NCBI GenBank assembly: GCA_963729935.1
Contig: CAVSPW010000002.1
Coordinates: 496,001-560,000, forward strand
DNA length: 64,000 nt
DNA from: CAIKMD01 sp963729935
GTDB lineage: Bacteria; Pseudomonadota; Alphaproteobacteria; ATCC43930; CGMCC-115725
Direction: 5' to 3'
The position numbers and the translations under genes are program-made. This document shows, one piece after another, positions 1 to 8,049 of this stretch. Under the pieces are notes generated by a model that had not been told where the DNA came from, did not search any database, and saw only the letters and a list, made by a program, of their open reading frames with translations. How positions within the stretch are numbered: position 1 is the first letter of the stretch; each line of letters begins with the position of its first letter.

Positions 1-2
1 TC

Positions 3-650
3 ATCGCGCTCTTGGAGCGCGAGGAATCGGGCGAAGGCCAATGGGTCCAATCCTCGCTGCTAGCAGCGCAAATCGCGATGCTCGATTTCCAGGCCGCGCG
101 CTGGCTCATCGCCAAGGAAGTGCCGGGCCAGGCCGGCAACAACCACCCGACCAACATCCCGACCAACGTCTATCGCACCAAGGACGGCCACATCAACATC
201 TCGGCGGCGGTCAACGAGATCTATGCGCGCATGTGCAACGCCATGGGCGCGCCGCAACTCGCAACCGACCCGGAATTCGCGACGCCCAAGGCGCGGCGCC
301 AGAATCGCGACAAGCTCAACGCGATCATCGACGAGATCTGCGCGACGCGAACCTCGGCGGAATGGGTCGAGGCGTTGAACGCGGCGGGCGTGCCTTGCGG
401 CCCGATCTACAAGATGGACGAGGTCTTCGCCGACCCGCAGGTCAAGCATCTGAAGATGGCCGTGCCGATCGAGCATCCGAAATTGGGCCATCAAGAGCTC
501 TTGAACCAGGCGATGATCTTGAGCCGCACGCCGTCCGAGATCCGCACCCCGACCCCCGAGCACGGCCAGCATACGGATGAGGTCTTGAAAAACCTCGGCT
601 ATGACGCGGCCGCGATCGAAAAGCTCAGGGCCGAAAAGGTGGTGGCGTAG
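3..650 (+). CDS. CaiB/BaiF family CoA transferase, C-terminal part (5' end outside window)
   Basis: The reading frame is open from the first bases of the window, so the true start lies upstream; the first in-frame start codon here (TTG at 12) is not credible because the family is about 400 residues and only 215 are present. The segment has the class III CoA-transferase look: an N-terminal stretch with RxExSGEGQWVQSSLL, the 'TKDGHINISA' strand, and a C-terminal part containing GVPCGPIYKMDEVFADPQV, typical of formyl-CoA/crotonobetainyl-CoA transferases. These enzymes move CoA between organic acids. The substrate cannot be told from this fragment. It converges on msrA with 4 bases between the stop codons. 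Confidence 0.85.
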   Translation: MALLEREESGEGQWVQSSLLAAQIAMLDFQAARWLIAKEVPGQAGNNHPTNIPTNVYRTKDGHINISAAVNEIYARMCNAMGAPQLATDPEFATPKARRQNRDKLNAIIDEICATRTSAEWVEALNAAGVPCGPIYKMDEVFADPQVKHLKMAVPIEHPKLGHQELLNQAMILSRTPSEIRTPTPEHGQHTDEVLKNLGYDAAAIEKLRAEKVVA

Positions 651-654
651 CGCC

Positions 655-1299
655 TCAGCTTCCCGGGCAGGTCACGCCCGTGCCGCCCAAGCCGCAATAG
701 CCGCCCGGATTCTTCGCCAGATATTGTTGATGGTAGTCTTCGGCGTAATAGAAGGCCGGCGCGTCGGCGATCTCGGTCGTGATCGCGTTATAACCTTTGG
801 CCTTCAAGGCCGGTTCGTAAGCCTGGCGCGACGCCTCGGCGGCCTTCTTCTGCGCCGGGGTCGAGCAATAGATCGCCGAGCGGTATTGCGTGCCGACATC
901 GTTGCCCTGGCGCATGCCCTGGGTCGGGTCGTGGCTTTCCCAGAATGTCTTGAGCAGCGTCTCGAAGCTCACCTTCTTCGGATCGTAGACGACGAGCACG
1001 ACCTCGGTATGGCCGGTGCGGCCGGAGCAGACCTCTTCATAGGCCGGGTTGGGGGTGTAGCCCCCGGCATAGCCGACCGCCGTCGTATAGACGCCGGGCA
1101 ATTGCCAGAAGCAGCGCTCGGCGCCCCAGAAACAGCCCATGGCGAAGATCGCGCTCTCGAGCCCGTCCGGAAAAGGCGGCTCGAGCCGGTTGCCGTTCAC
1201 GAAATGGCGCTCGGGCACGCGCATCTTCTGCGCCCGTCCGGGCAGCGCCTCGTCGCGGCTGGGCAGTTCGAGCTTCTTGCGGGACATGAGCGACCACAT
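655..1299 (-). CDS. msrA: Peptide-methionine (S)-S-oxide reductase MsrA
   Basis: The 214-residue product follows the long E. coli-type MsrA layout: an N-terminal extension with DEALPGR, the catalytic motif GCFWGAE, then GYAGGYTPNPAYEEVCSGRTGH, HDPTQGMRQGNDVGTQYRS and a C-terminal GYCGLGGTGV carrying a likely resolving cysteine. It reduces methionine-S-sulfoxide in proteins using thioredoxin. The start at 1299 is chosen over the longer frame (1329) because GAGGAG lies 7 bases before this ATG. Only the coding strand differs from the flanking genes, so it is probably transcribed alone. Confidence 0.95.
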   Translation of the reverse strand: MWSLMSRKKLELPSRDEALPGRAQKMRVPERHFVNGNRLEPPFPDGLESAIFAMGCFWGAERCFWQLPGVYTTAVGYAGGYTPNPAYEEVCSGRTGHTEVVLVVYDPKKVSFETLLKTFWESHDPTQGMRQGNDVGTQYRSAIYCSTPAQKKAAEASRQAYEPALKAKGYNAITTEIADAPAFYYAEDYHQQYLAKNPGGYCGLGGTGVTCPGS

Positions 1300-1388
1300 G
1301 CCAAGTCTCCTCGCTAAGGTTCCCGTCAATATGGCGCGTCCGCGGTGCGACTGCTAGGCTTTGCCGAACAACGGAAGCGAGGTTCGCG

Positions 1389-2243
1389 ATGGCACCGACG
1401 ATCGTGGTGATTGCCGCCGGCGAGATGGGCGCCGCCATCGGCCAGCGCCTGCGGCTGCGCGGCGCGACCGTGCGCACGGCGCTCAAAGGGCGCAGCCAGG
1501 CCACCGTCGCGCGCGCCCAGGCCGCGGGACTGATCGCCGTCGAAGACGATGCGAAACTCGTCGAGAACGCGGATTTCGTCCTCTCGGTCATGCCGCCCGG
1601 CGAGGCCAAGGGACTGGCGCAGCGTCTGGCGCCGGCGCTCACCGCGCTCGAGCGCAAGCCCGTCTTCGCCGATTGCAACGCGGTCGCGCCCGCGACCGTG
1701 CGCGACATCGCCGCCGTGATCGCGCCCACGGGCTGCGCCTTCGCCGATATCGGTATTCTGGGGGCCCCGCCGCCCAAGGACGGCGCGGCGAGTCCGCGTC
1801 TTTATGCGTCGGGCGAGGGCGCGCGGCGCGCTTTGGCGCTCAAGGATTTCGGCCTCGACATGCGGATCGTCGAGGGCGGGATCGGCGAGGCCTCGGCCGT
1901 CAAGATGGGCTATGCCTGCCTCACCAAAGGCTCGCAGGCGATTGGCGCCGCCATGATGCTGGGCGCCATGCGCAATCGCGTCGCGCCCGTCGTCAAGGAC
2001 GCGCTCGCCGACAGCCTGCCCGAACTTTTGGGTTATTCCGCGCGCCAGATGCCGCGCATGTACCCCAAGGCCTATCGCTGGGTCGCCGAGATGGAAGAGA
2101 TTTCGAAATTCCTCGCCGCCGATCCGGGCGCCTCGCAGATGCTCGCCGGCGCGGCCAAGCTCTACGCGCAGATCGCCGAGGATTTCGAGAAGCACCGAGC
2201 CGATGGCACGGTCGCGACCATCGAGGGATTCCTCAAAACCTGA
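1389..2243 (+). CDS. NAD(P)-dependent oxidoreductase of the 6-phosphogluconate dehydrogenase-like / DUF1932 family
   Basis: The 284-residue protein begins with a Rossmann dinucleotide-binding segment (IVVIAAGEMGAAIGQRL; the glycine pattern is AGEMGAAIG) and continues with FADCNAVAPAT and a helical C-terminal half of DUF1932 type (GMSSV-like KMGYACLTKGSQAIGAAMMLGA). Such proteins are beta-hydroxyacid-dehydrogenase relatives that are usually cytosolic. The conserved lysine expected in the helical domain is present (SAVKMGYAC). The substrate is unknown. It is transcribed away from msrA, with about 90 bases between the two starts, and is followed by 277 bases in which I see no gene. Confidence 0.8.
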   Translation: MAPTIVVIAAGEMGAAIGQRLRLRGATVRTALKGRSQATVARAQAAGLIAVEDDAKLVENADFVLSVMPPGEAKGLAQRLAPALTALERKPVFADCNAVAPATVRDIAAVIAPTGCAFADIGILGAPPPKDGAASPRLYASGEGARRALALKDFGLDMRIVEGGIGEASAVKMGYACLTKGSQAIGAAMMLGAMRNRVAPVVKDALADSLPELLGYSARQMPRMYPKAYRWVAEMEEISKFLAADPGASQMLAGAAKLYAQIAEDFEKHRADGTVATIEGFLKT

Positions 2244-2520
2244 ACGGCAGCCCAACATCTTGCGTCTCTCGCCTCGCCGCCCCCTAACGCTCGCTTCGTT
2301 TCGCAGTTTTCCTTTTTTCAGAATTGAATCCGTCGCTTAGCCAGGATCGAACGCCGATTGCGTACTGCTTTTCCTATGTGGGATGGGCGGCATCGCTGGT
2401 CAAGCCCGGCGCGGCGCGCCACCGACAGCGAGCAGCGTCTTTCTCCTCGGCGAGGCTGTGCTGCGCGCAAAGAAGCGGCAGAAGACGTCCGATGGCGATT
2501 ACGCGAGCGTAAGCGCCCCC

Positions 2521-3171
2521 CTATTGCGAGGCAAAGCAGTAGAGCCGGCCGGCGCCGCCGGTGCTGCGCAAGCCATCGACCGAGCAGCCGCGCGAGGGAT
2601 GCGACGAGTTCCACGAATGCGACGGTGGATCGTCGCGCAGACCCGTGCGATCGGAATGCCCCAGCATCGCCGATCCGTCTGTACCGCTCTTCGTCCAGTT
2701 GCCGCAGGTGCGGTCCTCATTGCCGGTGAATGCGGTTCCGTCCTGCTGCGAGCCGGTGAGAACGTCATGCGTGACGGGATCATCACCGACACCGCTGACG
2801 ATGGCGCCTTTCTCGGTCAGCGCGGTCTGCTTCGTCAGGTTGTTGTTGCCGTGCAGCTCGGAAAGATTGCTGGCGATCACCACGCCTTTCGAATTCTTCC
2901 ACGGCCCCTCGCCTATCCGATCGCGCGCGTTCACCGCGCCGGGGCCTTGCGTCGAAAGATAGGCGTGCCAGCTTTTCGCGCCGGCGCCGACCGCTTGCGC
3001 GAGGCTTTGGCACAGTTGGTCCGCACCGGAAAGCCCGCCAAGATCGGCGCTGCGGCCGACCCCGCTCGTGACGAAAAAGCTCATGTCGTTCGGCTGCGCC
3101 GGAGGCTGCTGGGCATGACCTGAGACCGCAAGCAGCAACGTGGCGGCCACACCAAGATAGAGCTTTTTCAT
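2521..3171 (-). CDS. Secreted lectin/endostatin-fold-like protein
   Basis: The 216-residue product has an N-terminal signal peptide (MKKLYLGVAATLLLAVSGHAQ) and a mature domain that starts MSFFVTSGVGRSADLGGLSGADQLC and contains ARDRIGEGPW, SELHGNNNLTKQTALTEKG, CGNWTKSG and a C-terminal GRLYCFA. This is the pattern of the small secreted 'lectin' family (collagen-XV/endostatin-like fold) common in Proteobacteria; function is not established. Cysteines are spaced as for disulfides, which fits a periplasmic or secreted location. The start at 3171 is preceded by GGAGGA, which rules out the longer frame. It ends about 275 bases from the convergent dehydrogenase gene. Confidence 0.7.
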   Translation of the reverse strand: MKKLYLGVAATLLLAVSGHAQQPPAQPNDMSFFVTSGVGRSADLGGLSGADQLCQSLAQAVGAGAKSWHAYLSTQGPGAVNARDRIGEGPWKNSKGVVIASNLSELHGNNNLTKQTALTEKGAIVSGVGDDPVTHDVLTGSQQDGTAFTGNEDRTCGNWTKSGTDGSAMLGHSDRTGLRDDPPSHSWNSSHPSRGCSVDGLRSTGGAGRLYCFASQ

Positions 3172-3292
3172 GGACGTTCCTCCGCGCCTGTTCTTTGTAT
3201 TCGCAATGGTGTCACCGCCGGCCAAGCGATGCAATCTACCGAGGGCAGCTCCCACCAAATCGTGATCCAAGCAGGCGGTGAAGGACCTTCGG

Positions 3293-4024
3293 CTAAAGCC
3301 CCAGATAAAATTTTCGGATCAGATCGTTGTTGTTGAGTTCTTCGGCCGATTTTCCGGCAAACGCGATCTTGCCGTGGACGATGACGTAGCCGCTATCGGC
3401 GATGCGGATGGCCTGGGTGAAATTCTGCTCGGCCATCAAAACGGTCAGCTGATAGTCGCGCTGCAACTCCTTGATCTTGTCGATGACGCGGCGCACCAGC
3501 AGCGGCGCCAAGCCGACCGAGGGCTCGTCGACCAGAAGAATGCGTGGCGCCGACATCAAGGCGCGCGCCAGAGCCAGCATCTGCTGCTCGCCGCCGCTCA
3601 AGCTCCCGGCCAATTGCCGGCGCCGTTCTTGCAGCACCGGAAAGGCCTCAAAACTGTGCGCGAGATTGCGCTGAAGGCTTTCCCGCGCGACCCGGCGGAA
3701 GGCGCCGAGATGAAGGTTCTCCTCGACCGTGAGCTTGGGGAAGAGCCGCCGGCCCTCGGGCACCATGGCGATGCCGAGCTCGACGATCTCCTCGGTGCTC
3801 ATTTTCATCAGATCATGCGTCTTGCCGTCGATCTCCGCCGCGATCTTGCCCGCGGTCGGACGCAGCAAGCCCATGATGCACTTCATGAGCGTGCTCTTGC
3901 CATTGCCGTTGGTGCCGAGGAGCGCCACGGTCTGCCCGGCCCCGACTTCGATCGATACGTCTTCGAGGACCCGCACTGCGCCATAGGCCGCGTGGACGCC
4001 GCTGAGCGAAAGGCTACTCGCCAA
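3293..4024 (-). CDS. livF: Branched-chain-type ABC transporter ATP-binding protein LivF (system 1)
   Basis: The 243-residue ATPase has Walker A GTNGNGKST, the Q-loop region MVPEGRRLFPKLTVEENL typical of LivF, signature LSGGEQQM, Walker B ILLVDEPS and the switch histidine replaced in the usual LivF style (MAEQN). It starts with TTG inside the last codons of livG (11-base overlap), so translation is probably coupled. It energises uptake by the LivHM permease. It is the last gene of the livH-livM-livG-livF run. No periplasmic binding-protein gene is present, so the substrate (amino acid, amide or aromatic acid) cannot be stated. Confidence 0.92.
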   Translation of the reverse strand: MASSLSLSGVHAAYGAVRVLEDVSIEVGAGQTVALLGTNGNGKSTLMKCIMGLLRPTAGKIAAEIDGKTHDLMKMSTEEIVELGIAMVPEGRRLFPKLTVEENLHLGAFRRVARESLQRNLAHSFEAFPVLQERRRQLAGSLSGGEQQMLALARALMSAPRILLVDEPSVGLAPLLVRRVIDKIKELQRDYQLTVLMAEQNFTQAIRIADSGYVIVHGKIAFAGKSAEELNNNDLIRKFYLGL

Positions 4025-4751
4025 GATAGGCCCTCTCGACCTCGGGGTTGCGCACGACGTCTTCCGGCAGGCCGTCGGCGATCTTGCGGCCCGCGACCAG
4101 CACGACGAGACGCTCGGAAAAGCGCATCACGGCGCGCATGATGTGCTCGATCAGGATGACGGCGATGCCGCTCTCGTTGAGCTTCAAAAGCAGCGCGATG
4201 ATGTCGTCGACCTCGGAATGGGAGAGGCCGGCCATCGCCTCGTCGGCGATGAGGAGCTTGGGCGCGGCGGCCACGGCACGGGCAAGCTCGAGCTTGCGCA
4301 TCTCGATCTGGGTCAGGTCGCGCGGCCGCGCCCGCGCCTTGCCCTGAAGCGAGACCATCTGCAACAGCGCATCGCAACGCGCGGCGATGTCCCGCTCGCC
4401 GAGATGAACGCCTTGGCGCCCGTTGACGGTATAGAGCAGCGGGATGCGCAGATTCTCGGCGACGCTCAGACTGGCGAAAGGCTTCGGGAGCTGGAAGCTG
4501 CGCGCGATCCCCAGCCGCGTGCGGCGATAGGCCGGCAACCCATCGAGCGAAGCGCCGTCGAAGCGCACATTTCCATCCTCGTTGCGCAGGATGCCGGAAA
4601 GGCAATTGACCAAGGTGCTCTTGCCCGAACCGTTGGGACCGATGAGCCCAACGCGCTCGCCCGCGCGCACATCGAGCTCGATCCCGTCCAAGGCGACGAA
4701 GCCGCCGAAGCGCTTGCCGAGTCCCCGCACCGTCAAGAGCGCGTCCGCCAT
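4014..4751 (-). CDS. livG: Branched-chain-type ABC transporter ATP-binding protein LivG (system 1)
   Basis: This 245-residue ATPase has Walker A GPNGSGKST, the LivG-type RLGIARSFQLPKPF stretch, a degenerate signature segment (RDLTQIEMRKLELARA), Walker B KLLIADEAMAGL and H-loop VILIEHIMR. The normally LSGGQ-like signature reads LTQIEMRK, which is seen in a subset of LivG proteins. The ATG at 4751 shares one base with the livM stop codon (TGATG), which fixes the start and argues for coupled translation. Confidence 0.92.
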   Translation of the reverse strand: MADALLTVRGLGKRFGGFVALDGIELDVRAGERVGLIGPNGSGKSTLVNCLSGILRNEDGNVRFDGASLDGLPAYRRTRLGIARSFQLPKPFASLSVAENLRIPLLYTVNGRQGVHLGERDIAARCDALLQMVSLQGKARARPRDLTQIEMRKLELARAVAAAPKLLIADEAMAGLSHSEVDDIIALLLKLNESGIAVILIEHIMRAVMRFSERLVVLVAGRKIADGLPEDVVRNPEVERAYLGE

Positions 4752-5695
4752 CACGCCTCCTTGCGCAGGCGCCGCGGCCGGAACCAGCCCATGAGACCAT
4801 GCGGCGCGATGACCACGAAGAAGACGAGGAGCACGCCGACAAAGAGCAGATTGAGCGATGACGAGATCGTCACCGTCGCGGCCTGCTGGACGGTTCCAAG
4901 GAAGATCGCCCCCAGAAGCGGCCCGATCCAACTGGTCGTTCCGCCGATCAAAGGCATGGCGATCGCGTTGACGGCGTAGGCGAGGTTGAACCCAGAGGAA
5001 GGATCGAGATAGGTGACATAATAAGGCAGGGGCGCGCCGGCCATGCCCATCAGCGCACCCGAGATCGTGGTCGAGACCAGCTTCAGCTTCAGGGTCGGAA
5101 CGCCCGAGGCCTCGGCCGCCTGCTCGTCATCGCGGATGGCGGCGAGACCGTATCCCAAGGTCGAGCGCTCGACGCTGCGCGCGACCGCGAGCGCGAAACC
5201 GGCGAGCACCAGCATGACCAGGAAGAGGTAATGAATGTAGGTGCCGAGAAACGGCATGCTCGCCGGCCGGATGATGTAAACGCCGCGCGAGCCGCCGACG
5301 AAATCCCAATTGGTGATGAAGGTCTGCACCACGATCGCCAGCGCCAGAGTGCCGATCGCGAAGAACACGCCCTTCAAGCGCAGGGTCAGGCCGCCCATGG
5401 CGAGGCCGACCGCGCCCGAGAGCACGCCGCCGACGACGATCAGCAGGGGGATCGGCGGTCCCCACAGCTTGTGCAAGACCACCGACGAATAGGCGCCGAT
5501 CGCGAAAAAGCCCGAGGTGCCGAAATTGATATAGCCGGTATATCCGCCGAGGATGTTCCAGGCCGTCGCCAGAACGATGTATTGCAGCACGACATAGCCG
5601 GCGAAAAAGAAATAGTCGTTGGTGACGAAGCGCGACGCCGCGAAAACGAGAATGACGCAAAGCGCGGTCGCAAGCCAAAAATGAAGGTGCTTCAC
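4751..5695 (-). CDS. livM: Branched-chain-type ABC transporter permease LivM (system 1)
   Basis: The 314-residue protein is very hydrophobic with about eight to nine membrane segments and the LivM landmarks NILGGYTGYINFGTSGFFAIGAY, LRLKGVFFAIGTLALAIVVQT and GYGLAAIRDDEQAAEASGV (the EAA-like loop that contacts the ATPases). The frame is open far upstream, but homology begins at the GTG at 5695, which overlaps the livH stop by 4 bases (GTGA). This is the inner-membrane partner of LivH. Confidence 0.92.
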   Translation of the reverse strand: MKHLHFWLATALCVILVFAASRFVTNDYFFFAGYVVLQYIVLATAWNILGGYTGYINFGTSGFFAIGAYSSVVLHKLWGPPIPLLIVVGGVLSGAVGLAMGGLTLRLKGVFFAIGTLALAIVVQTFITNWDFVGGSRGVYIIRPASMPFLGTYIHYLFLVMLVLAGFALAVARSVERSTLGYGLAAIRDDEQAAEASGVPTLKLKLVSTTISGALMGMAGAPLPYYVTYLDPSSGFNLAYAVNAIAMPLIGGTTSWIGPLLGAIFLGTVQQAATVTISSSLNLLFVGVLLVFFVVIAPHGLMGWFRPRRLRKEA

Positions 5696-6567
5696 GCTTT
5701 GCGCCCCAAAATGCCCGCAGGCCGGAAAGCAAGCGTCAGCAACAGCAGGCCGAAGGCGACTGCGGGCGACCAGGACGGTCCGTAGAAGGTGGCGGTCAAG
5801 CTTTCCGCCACCCCGAGCAGCACCGCCGCCAGTACCATGCCGGGGAAGCTGCCCATGCCGCCCAGGACGACGATCGCAAAGACGCGGCCGATATAGTCGC
5901 GGCCGATCGAAGGCTCGACCGGCTGAATGATGATGAGCAGCGCGCCCGCGATCGACGCGGTCGCGATCGAAATGCCGAAGGCGATGAGTTTCACCCGGTA
6001 GGGCCGCACCGACATCAGCCGCAGCGCGATGCTGTCTTGCGAGACGGCGAGGATCGCCCGGCCGATATAGGTCTTCGTCATGAAGATCTGCAAGCCGCCC
6101 ACCATCGCGAGCGAGATGACGAAGGGAATGAGGGTGCGCAGCGCGAAATCGACATCGCCCGCATGTAAGCTCGGCCCGATATAGGGCGCCTCGACGAAGC
6201 GGTAATCGACGCCGAAGCCCAGAATCAGCGCGACTTCGGTGATGAAGAGAATGCCGAAAAAGAAGGCCAGCCCGCGCAGGCCTTCCTCGCCGCGGCGCTC
6301 GAAGGCGAGGAAGTAGATCTGGTAGATGGCCGCACCCAAGACGAAAAAGACCGGCGTCATCAGGATCGACGCCAGAATCGGATCGAAGCCAAGCCGTTGA
6401 TTGAAGATATAAGCACAAAAAGAGCCGAGAATGACGAAGGCGGGATGAGCGAGATTCCCGATATCGAGCATGCCGAAGGCGATCTCGAGGCCGACCGTCA
6501 CCGCGGCATAAAAGCCGCCAAGCAGGATCCCGGACGCGATCGCGTTGAGCAGAAGCTCCGTAAACAT
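5692..6567 (-). CDS. livH: Branched-chain-type ABC transporter permease LivH (system 1)
   Basis: The 291-residue permease starts MFTELLLNAIASGILLGGFYAAVTVGLEIAFGML and carries the LivH loop RAILAVSQDSIALRLMSV and VLGGMGSFPGM near the C-terminus. The ATG at 6567 is chosen because homology begins there; GGGAGG lies about 11 bases upstream, a rather long spacing. It is the first gene of the operon and is divergent from the VOC gene at 6770, so a promoter should lie in the 200 bases between them, though I cannot point to a convincing -35/-10 pair. Confidence 0.92.
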   Translation of the reverse strand: MFTELLLNAIASGILLGGFYAAVTVGLEIAFGMLDIGNLAHPAFVILGSFCAYIFNQRLGFDPILASILMTPVFFVLGAAIYQIYFLAFERRGEEGLRGLAFFFGILFITEVALILGFGVDYRFVEAPYIGPSLHAGDVDFALRTLIPFVISLAMVGGLQIFMTKTYIGRAILAVSQDSIALRLMSVRPYRVKLIAFGISIATASIAGALLIIIQPVEPSIGRDYIGRVFAIVVLGGMGSFPGMVLAAVLLGVAESLTATFYGPSWSPAVAFGLLLLTLAFRPAGILGRKA

Positions 6568-6769
6568 GGGCGCGTCGATCCTCCCTGGCGGCGCAAAGCG
6601 CCCGCACGTGCACGGGTTGACCGGACTTGGCGCAGCCAAGCCCGGCGCCCGTTGCCGCCCCAGTGTGTCCGAAAGGCGCGCGCATTACCAGAGCGAGCCA
6701 CGCTCTTTCGGCGCGTCATCCGATACGCTACCGTTAGCCGCGGCTTCGCATCCGCGGGAGTGCCGTTCA

Positions 6770-7324
6770 ATGCCCCAAGCCTTCGACCTGCAATTTAGCC
6801 ATGTCGGCATCTACGTCACCGATCTCGAGAAGATGGCCGATTTCTATCATGTCGTGATGGGTTTCCCGATCACCGATCGCGGCCCCTTGCACGGCGCCGA
6901 GATGGTCTTCTTCAGCCGTAATCCGCGCGAGCACCATCAACTCGTGCTGGTCGCCGGAAGGCCGCCCGGCCTGCCCGACAAGGTCATCAATCAGTTGTCC
7001 TTCCGGGTCGAATCCCTGGCCGAGGTGTTGCGCTTCTATCGCCGCATCCGCGGCGGCGAGCGGGCGAGCGACATCCACCCGATCTGCCACGGCCATGCCT
7101 GGTCGGTCTATTTCCGGGACCCCGAGGGCAACCGGATCGAGGTCTATACCGATACGCCCTGGTACGTGCACCAGCCGATCCGCGAGGAGATGGATTTCGA
7201 CTTGCCCGAGGACGAGGTCCGCCGCCGCACCGAGGCGTTCTGCCGCACCCTTCCCGGCTTCATGCCGGTCGAGGAATGGCGTCGGCAGGCGGCGCGCGCG
7301 ATCGCGGCCCACGCGCCGGAATGA
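6770..7324 (+). CDS. VOC (glyoxalase/extradiol dioxygenase) superfamily protein
   Basis: The 184-residue protein has one vicinal-oxygen-chelate module: FSHVGIYVTDLEKMADFYHVVMGFPITDRG at the start, a second half with LSFRVESLAEVLRFYRRI, and YFRDPEGNRIEVYTDTPWYVHQP. Candidate metal ligands are the histidine in SHVGIYV, a central histidine (HHQL) and the glutamate in RIEVY. The family includes catechol-type dioxygenases and bleomycin-resistance folds, so the reaction is open. The ATG at 6770 has GGGAG upstream; the frame extends 75 codons further 5' without homology. Confidence 0.8.
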   Translation: MPQAFDLQFSHVGIYVTDLEKMADFYHVVMGFPITDRGPLHGAEMVFFSRNPREHHQLVLVAGRPPGLPDKVINQLSFRVESLAEVLRFYRRIRGGERASDIHPICHGHAWSVYFRDPEGNRIEVYTDTPWYVHQPIREEMDFDLPEDEVRRRTEAFCRTLPGFMPVEEWRRQAARAIAAHAPE

Positions 7325-7523
7325 CGCCGCCGATGCGAGGTCGCGCACATGCTCTTGATAAAATTTTGCTCAAATCCAAAGTAATATTAATTAATCTTTT
7401 GAATTAACGATCCAATCGGGCATGAATCGTAGTATTTTATAGTAAACATTGCGTTCCCCGTTGATTTTTATTGAGAGACCTTTAATGTTCTCGTCATCGA
7501 GCCTGATCGATGACGGAGACGTT
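7325..7523. promoter_or_regulatory. AT-rich intergenic patch with a perfect ATTAATTAAT palindrome
   Basis: This stretch between the VOC gene and two small genes is strikingly AT-rich, with runs such as taatattaattaatctttt and gtagtattttatag, in a chromosome that is otherwise clearly GC-rich. It contains the self-complementary ATTAATTAAT. An upstream regulatory region that binds a nucleoid or MucR/Ros-type regulator would look like this. No rRNA, tRNA or protein gene is seen in it. The role is inferred. Confidence 0.4.
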
Positions 7524-7754
7524 ATGCGGATCTTCTTGGTGACTTGCGATGGCCGTCCGGCGGCCGTGGTGCGCGCCAGAGATGCCGGCGAAGCGGTCGC
7601 GCTGACCCTCGATCTCGCGCAAGCGCGCAACTTGCTGGGCGTGGTCGCAGCGCCACGGCGCTTCGCCGCGCGGCCGGCGACCGAGCTCGAAACGGCGGAG
7701 TGGCACCGCCACCAGACCGAATGCCTCATTCTCGATACGCCCGTTGCCGCTTGA
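7524..7754 (+). CDS. Small hypothetical protein (76 residues)
   Basis: I do not recognise the family. The protein starts MRIFLVTCDGRPAAVVRARDAGEAVALTLDLAQARNLLG and reads like a small alpha/beta domain. The ATG at 7524 is preceded by GGAG at good spacing; the frame could be extended to a TTG at 7449, but that would put codons into the AT-rich patch. It is followed after 17 bases by another small gene, so the two are probably co-transcribed. Confidence 0.55.
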   Translation: MRIFLVTCDGRPAAVVRARDAGEAVALTLDLAQARNLLGVVAAPRRFAARPATELETAEWHRHQTECLILDTPVAA

Positions 7755-7771
7755 GTCCGCGAGGAGAGACC

Positions 7772-7966
7772 GTGAGCACGAAACTTTATGATGACGGCGA
7801 AGTCCGGCGCATCGCGCACGACTTGTCGATGAAATATGGCTTCGACGCGCTGAGCCTCGCGCAAAGCCGCGCCGAGCGCGCGCAGGAGATCGGCGACGAC
7901 CTGGCGCTGGCGATCTGGCAACAGGTGCTGGCGGCGATGAGCCCGCTGAAGGCCATTCAACTCTGA
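7772..7966 (+). CDS. Small helical hypothetical protein (64 residues)
   Basis: The GTG at 7772 has GAGGAGA six bases upstream. The product is predicted to be almost wholly helical: VRRIAHDLSMKYGFDALSLAQSRAERAQEIGDDLALAIWQQVLAAM. This pattern (A-x-x-RA-x-x-A-x-x-x-GD followed by W-x-x-V) is recurrent in very short alphaproteobacterial proteins of unknown function. It lies in an apparent two-gene unit with the 76-residue gene upstream. Confidence 0.6.
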   Translation: MSTKLYDDGEVRRIAHDLSMKYGFDALSLAQSRAERAQEIGDDLALAIWQQVLAAMSPLKAIQL

Positions 7967-8049
7967 TATTTCCGGCCGCGCCGCACGGCGTTGACGATGT
8001 CGGGCGCGCGTAATAGCGTACCGCGCGACGCAGCAGGGAGCGGGCAGGC

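Noticed and set aside
4751..6685. A single 644-residue frame instead of livM and livH
   Set aside because: The first half is an Arg-rich shadow of livH in another frame; LivM homology begins at the GTG 5695 that overlaps the livH stop.
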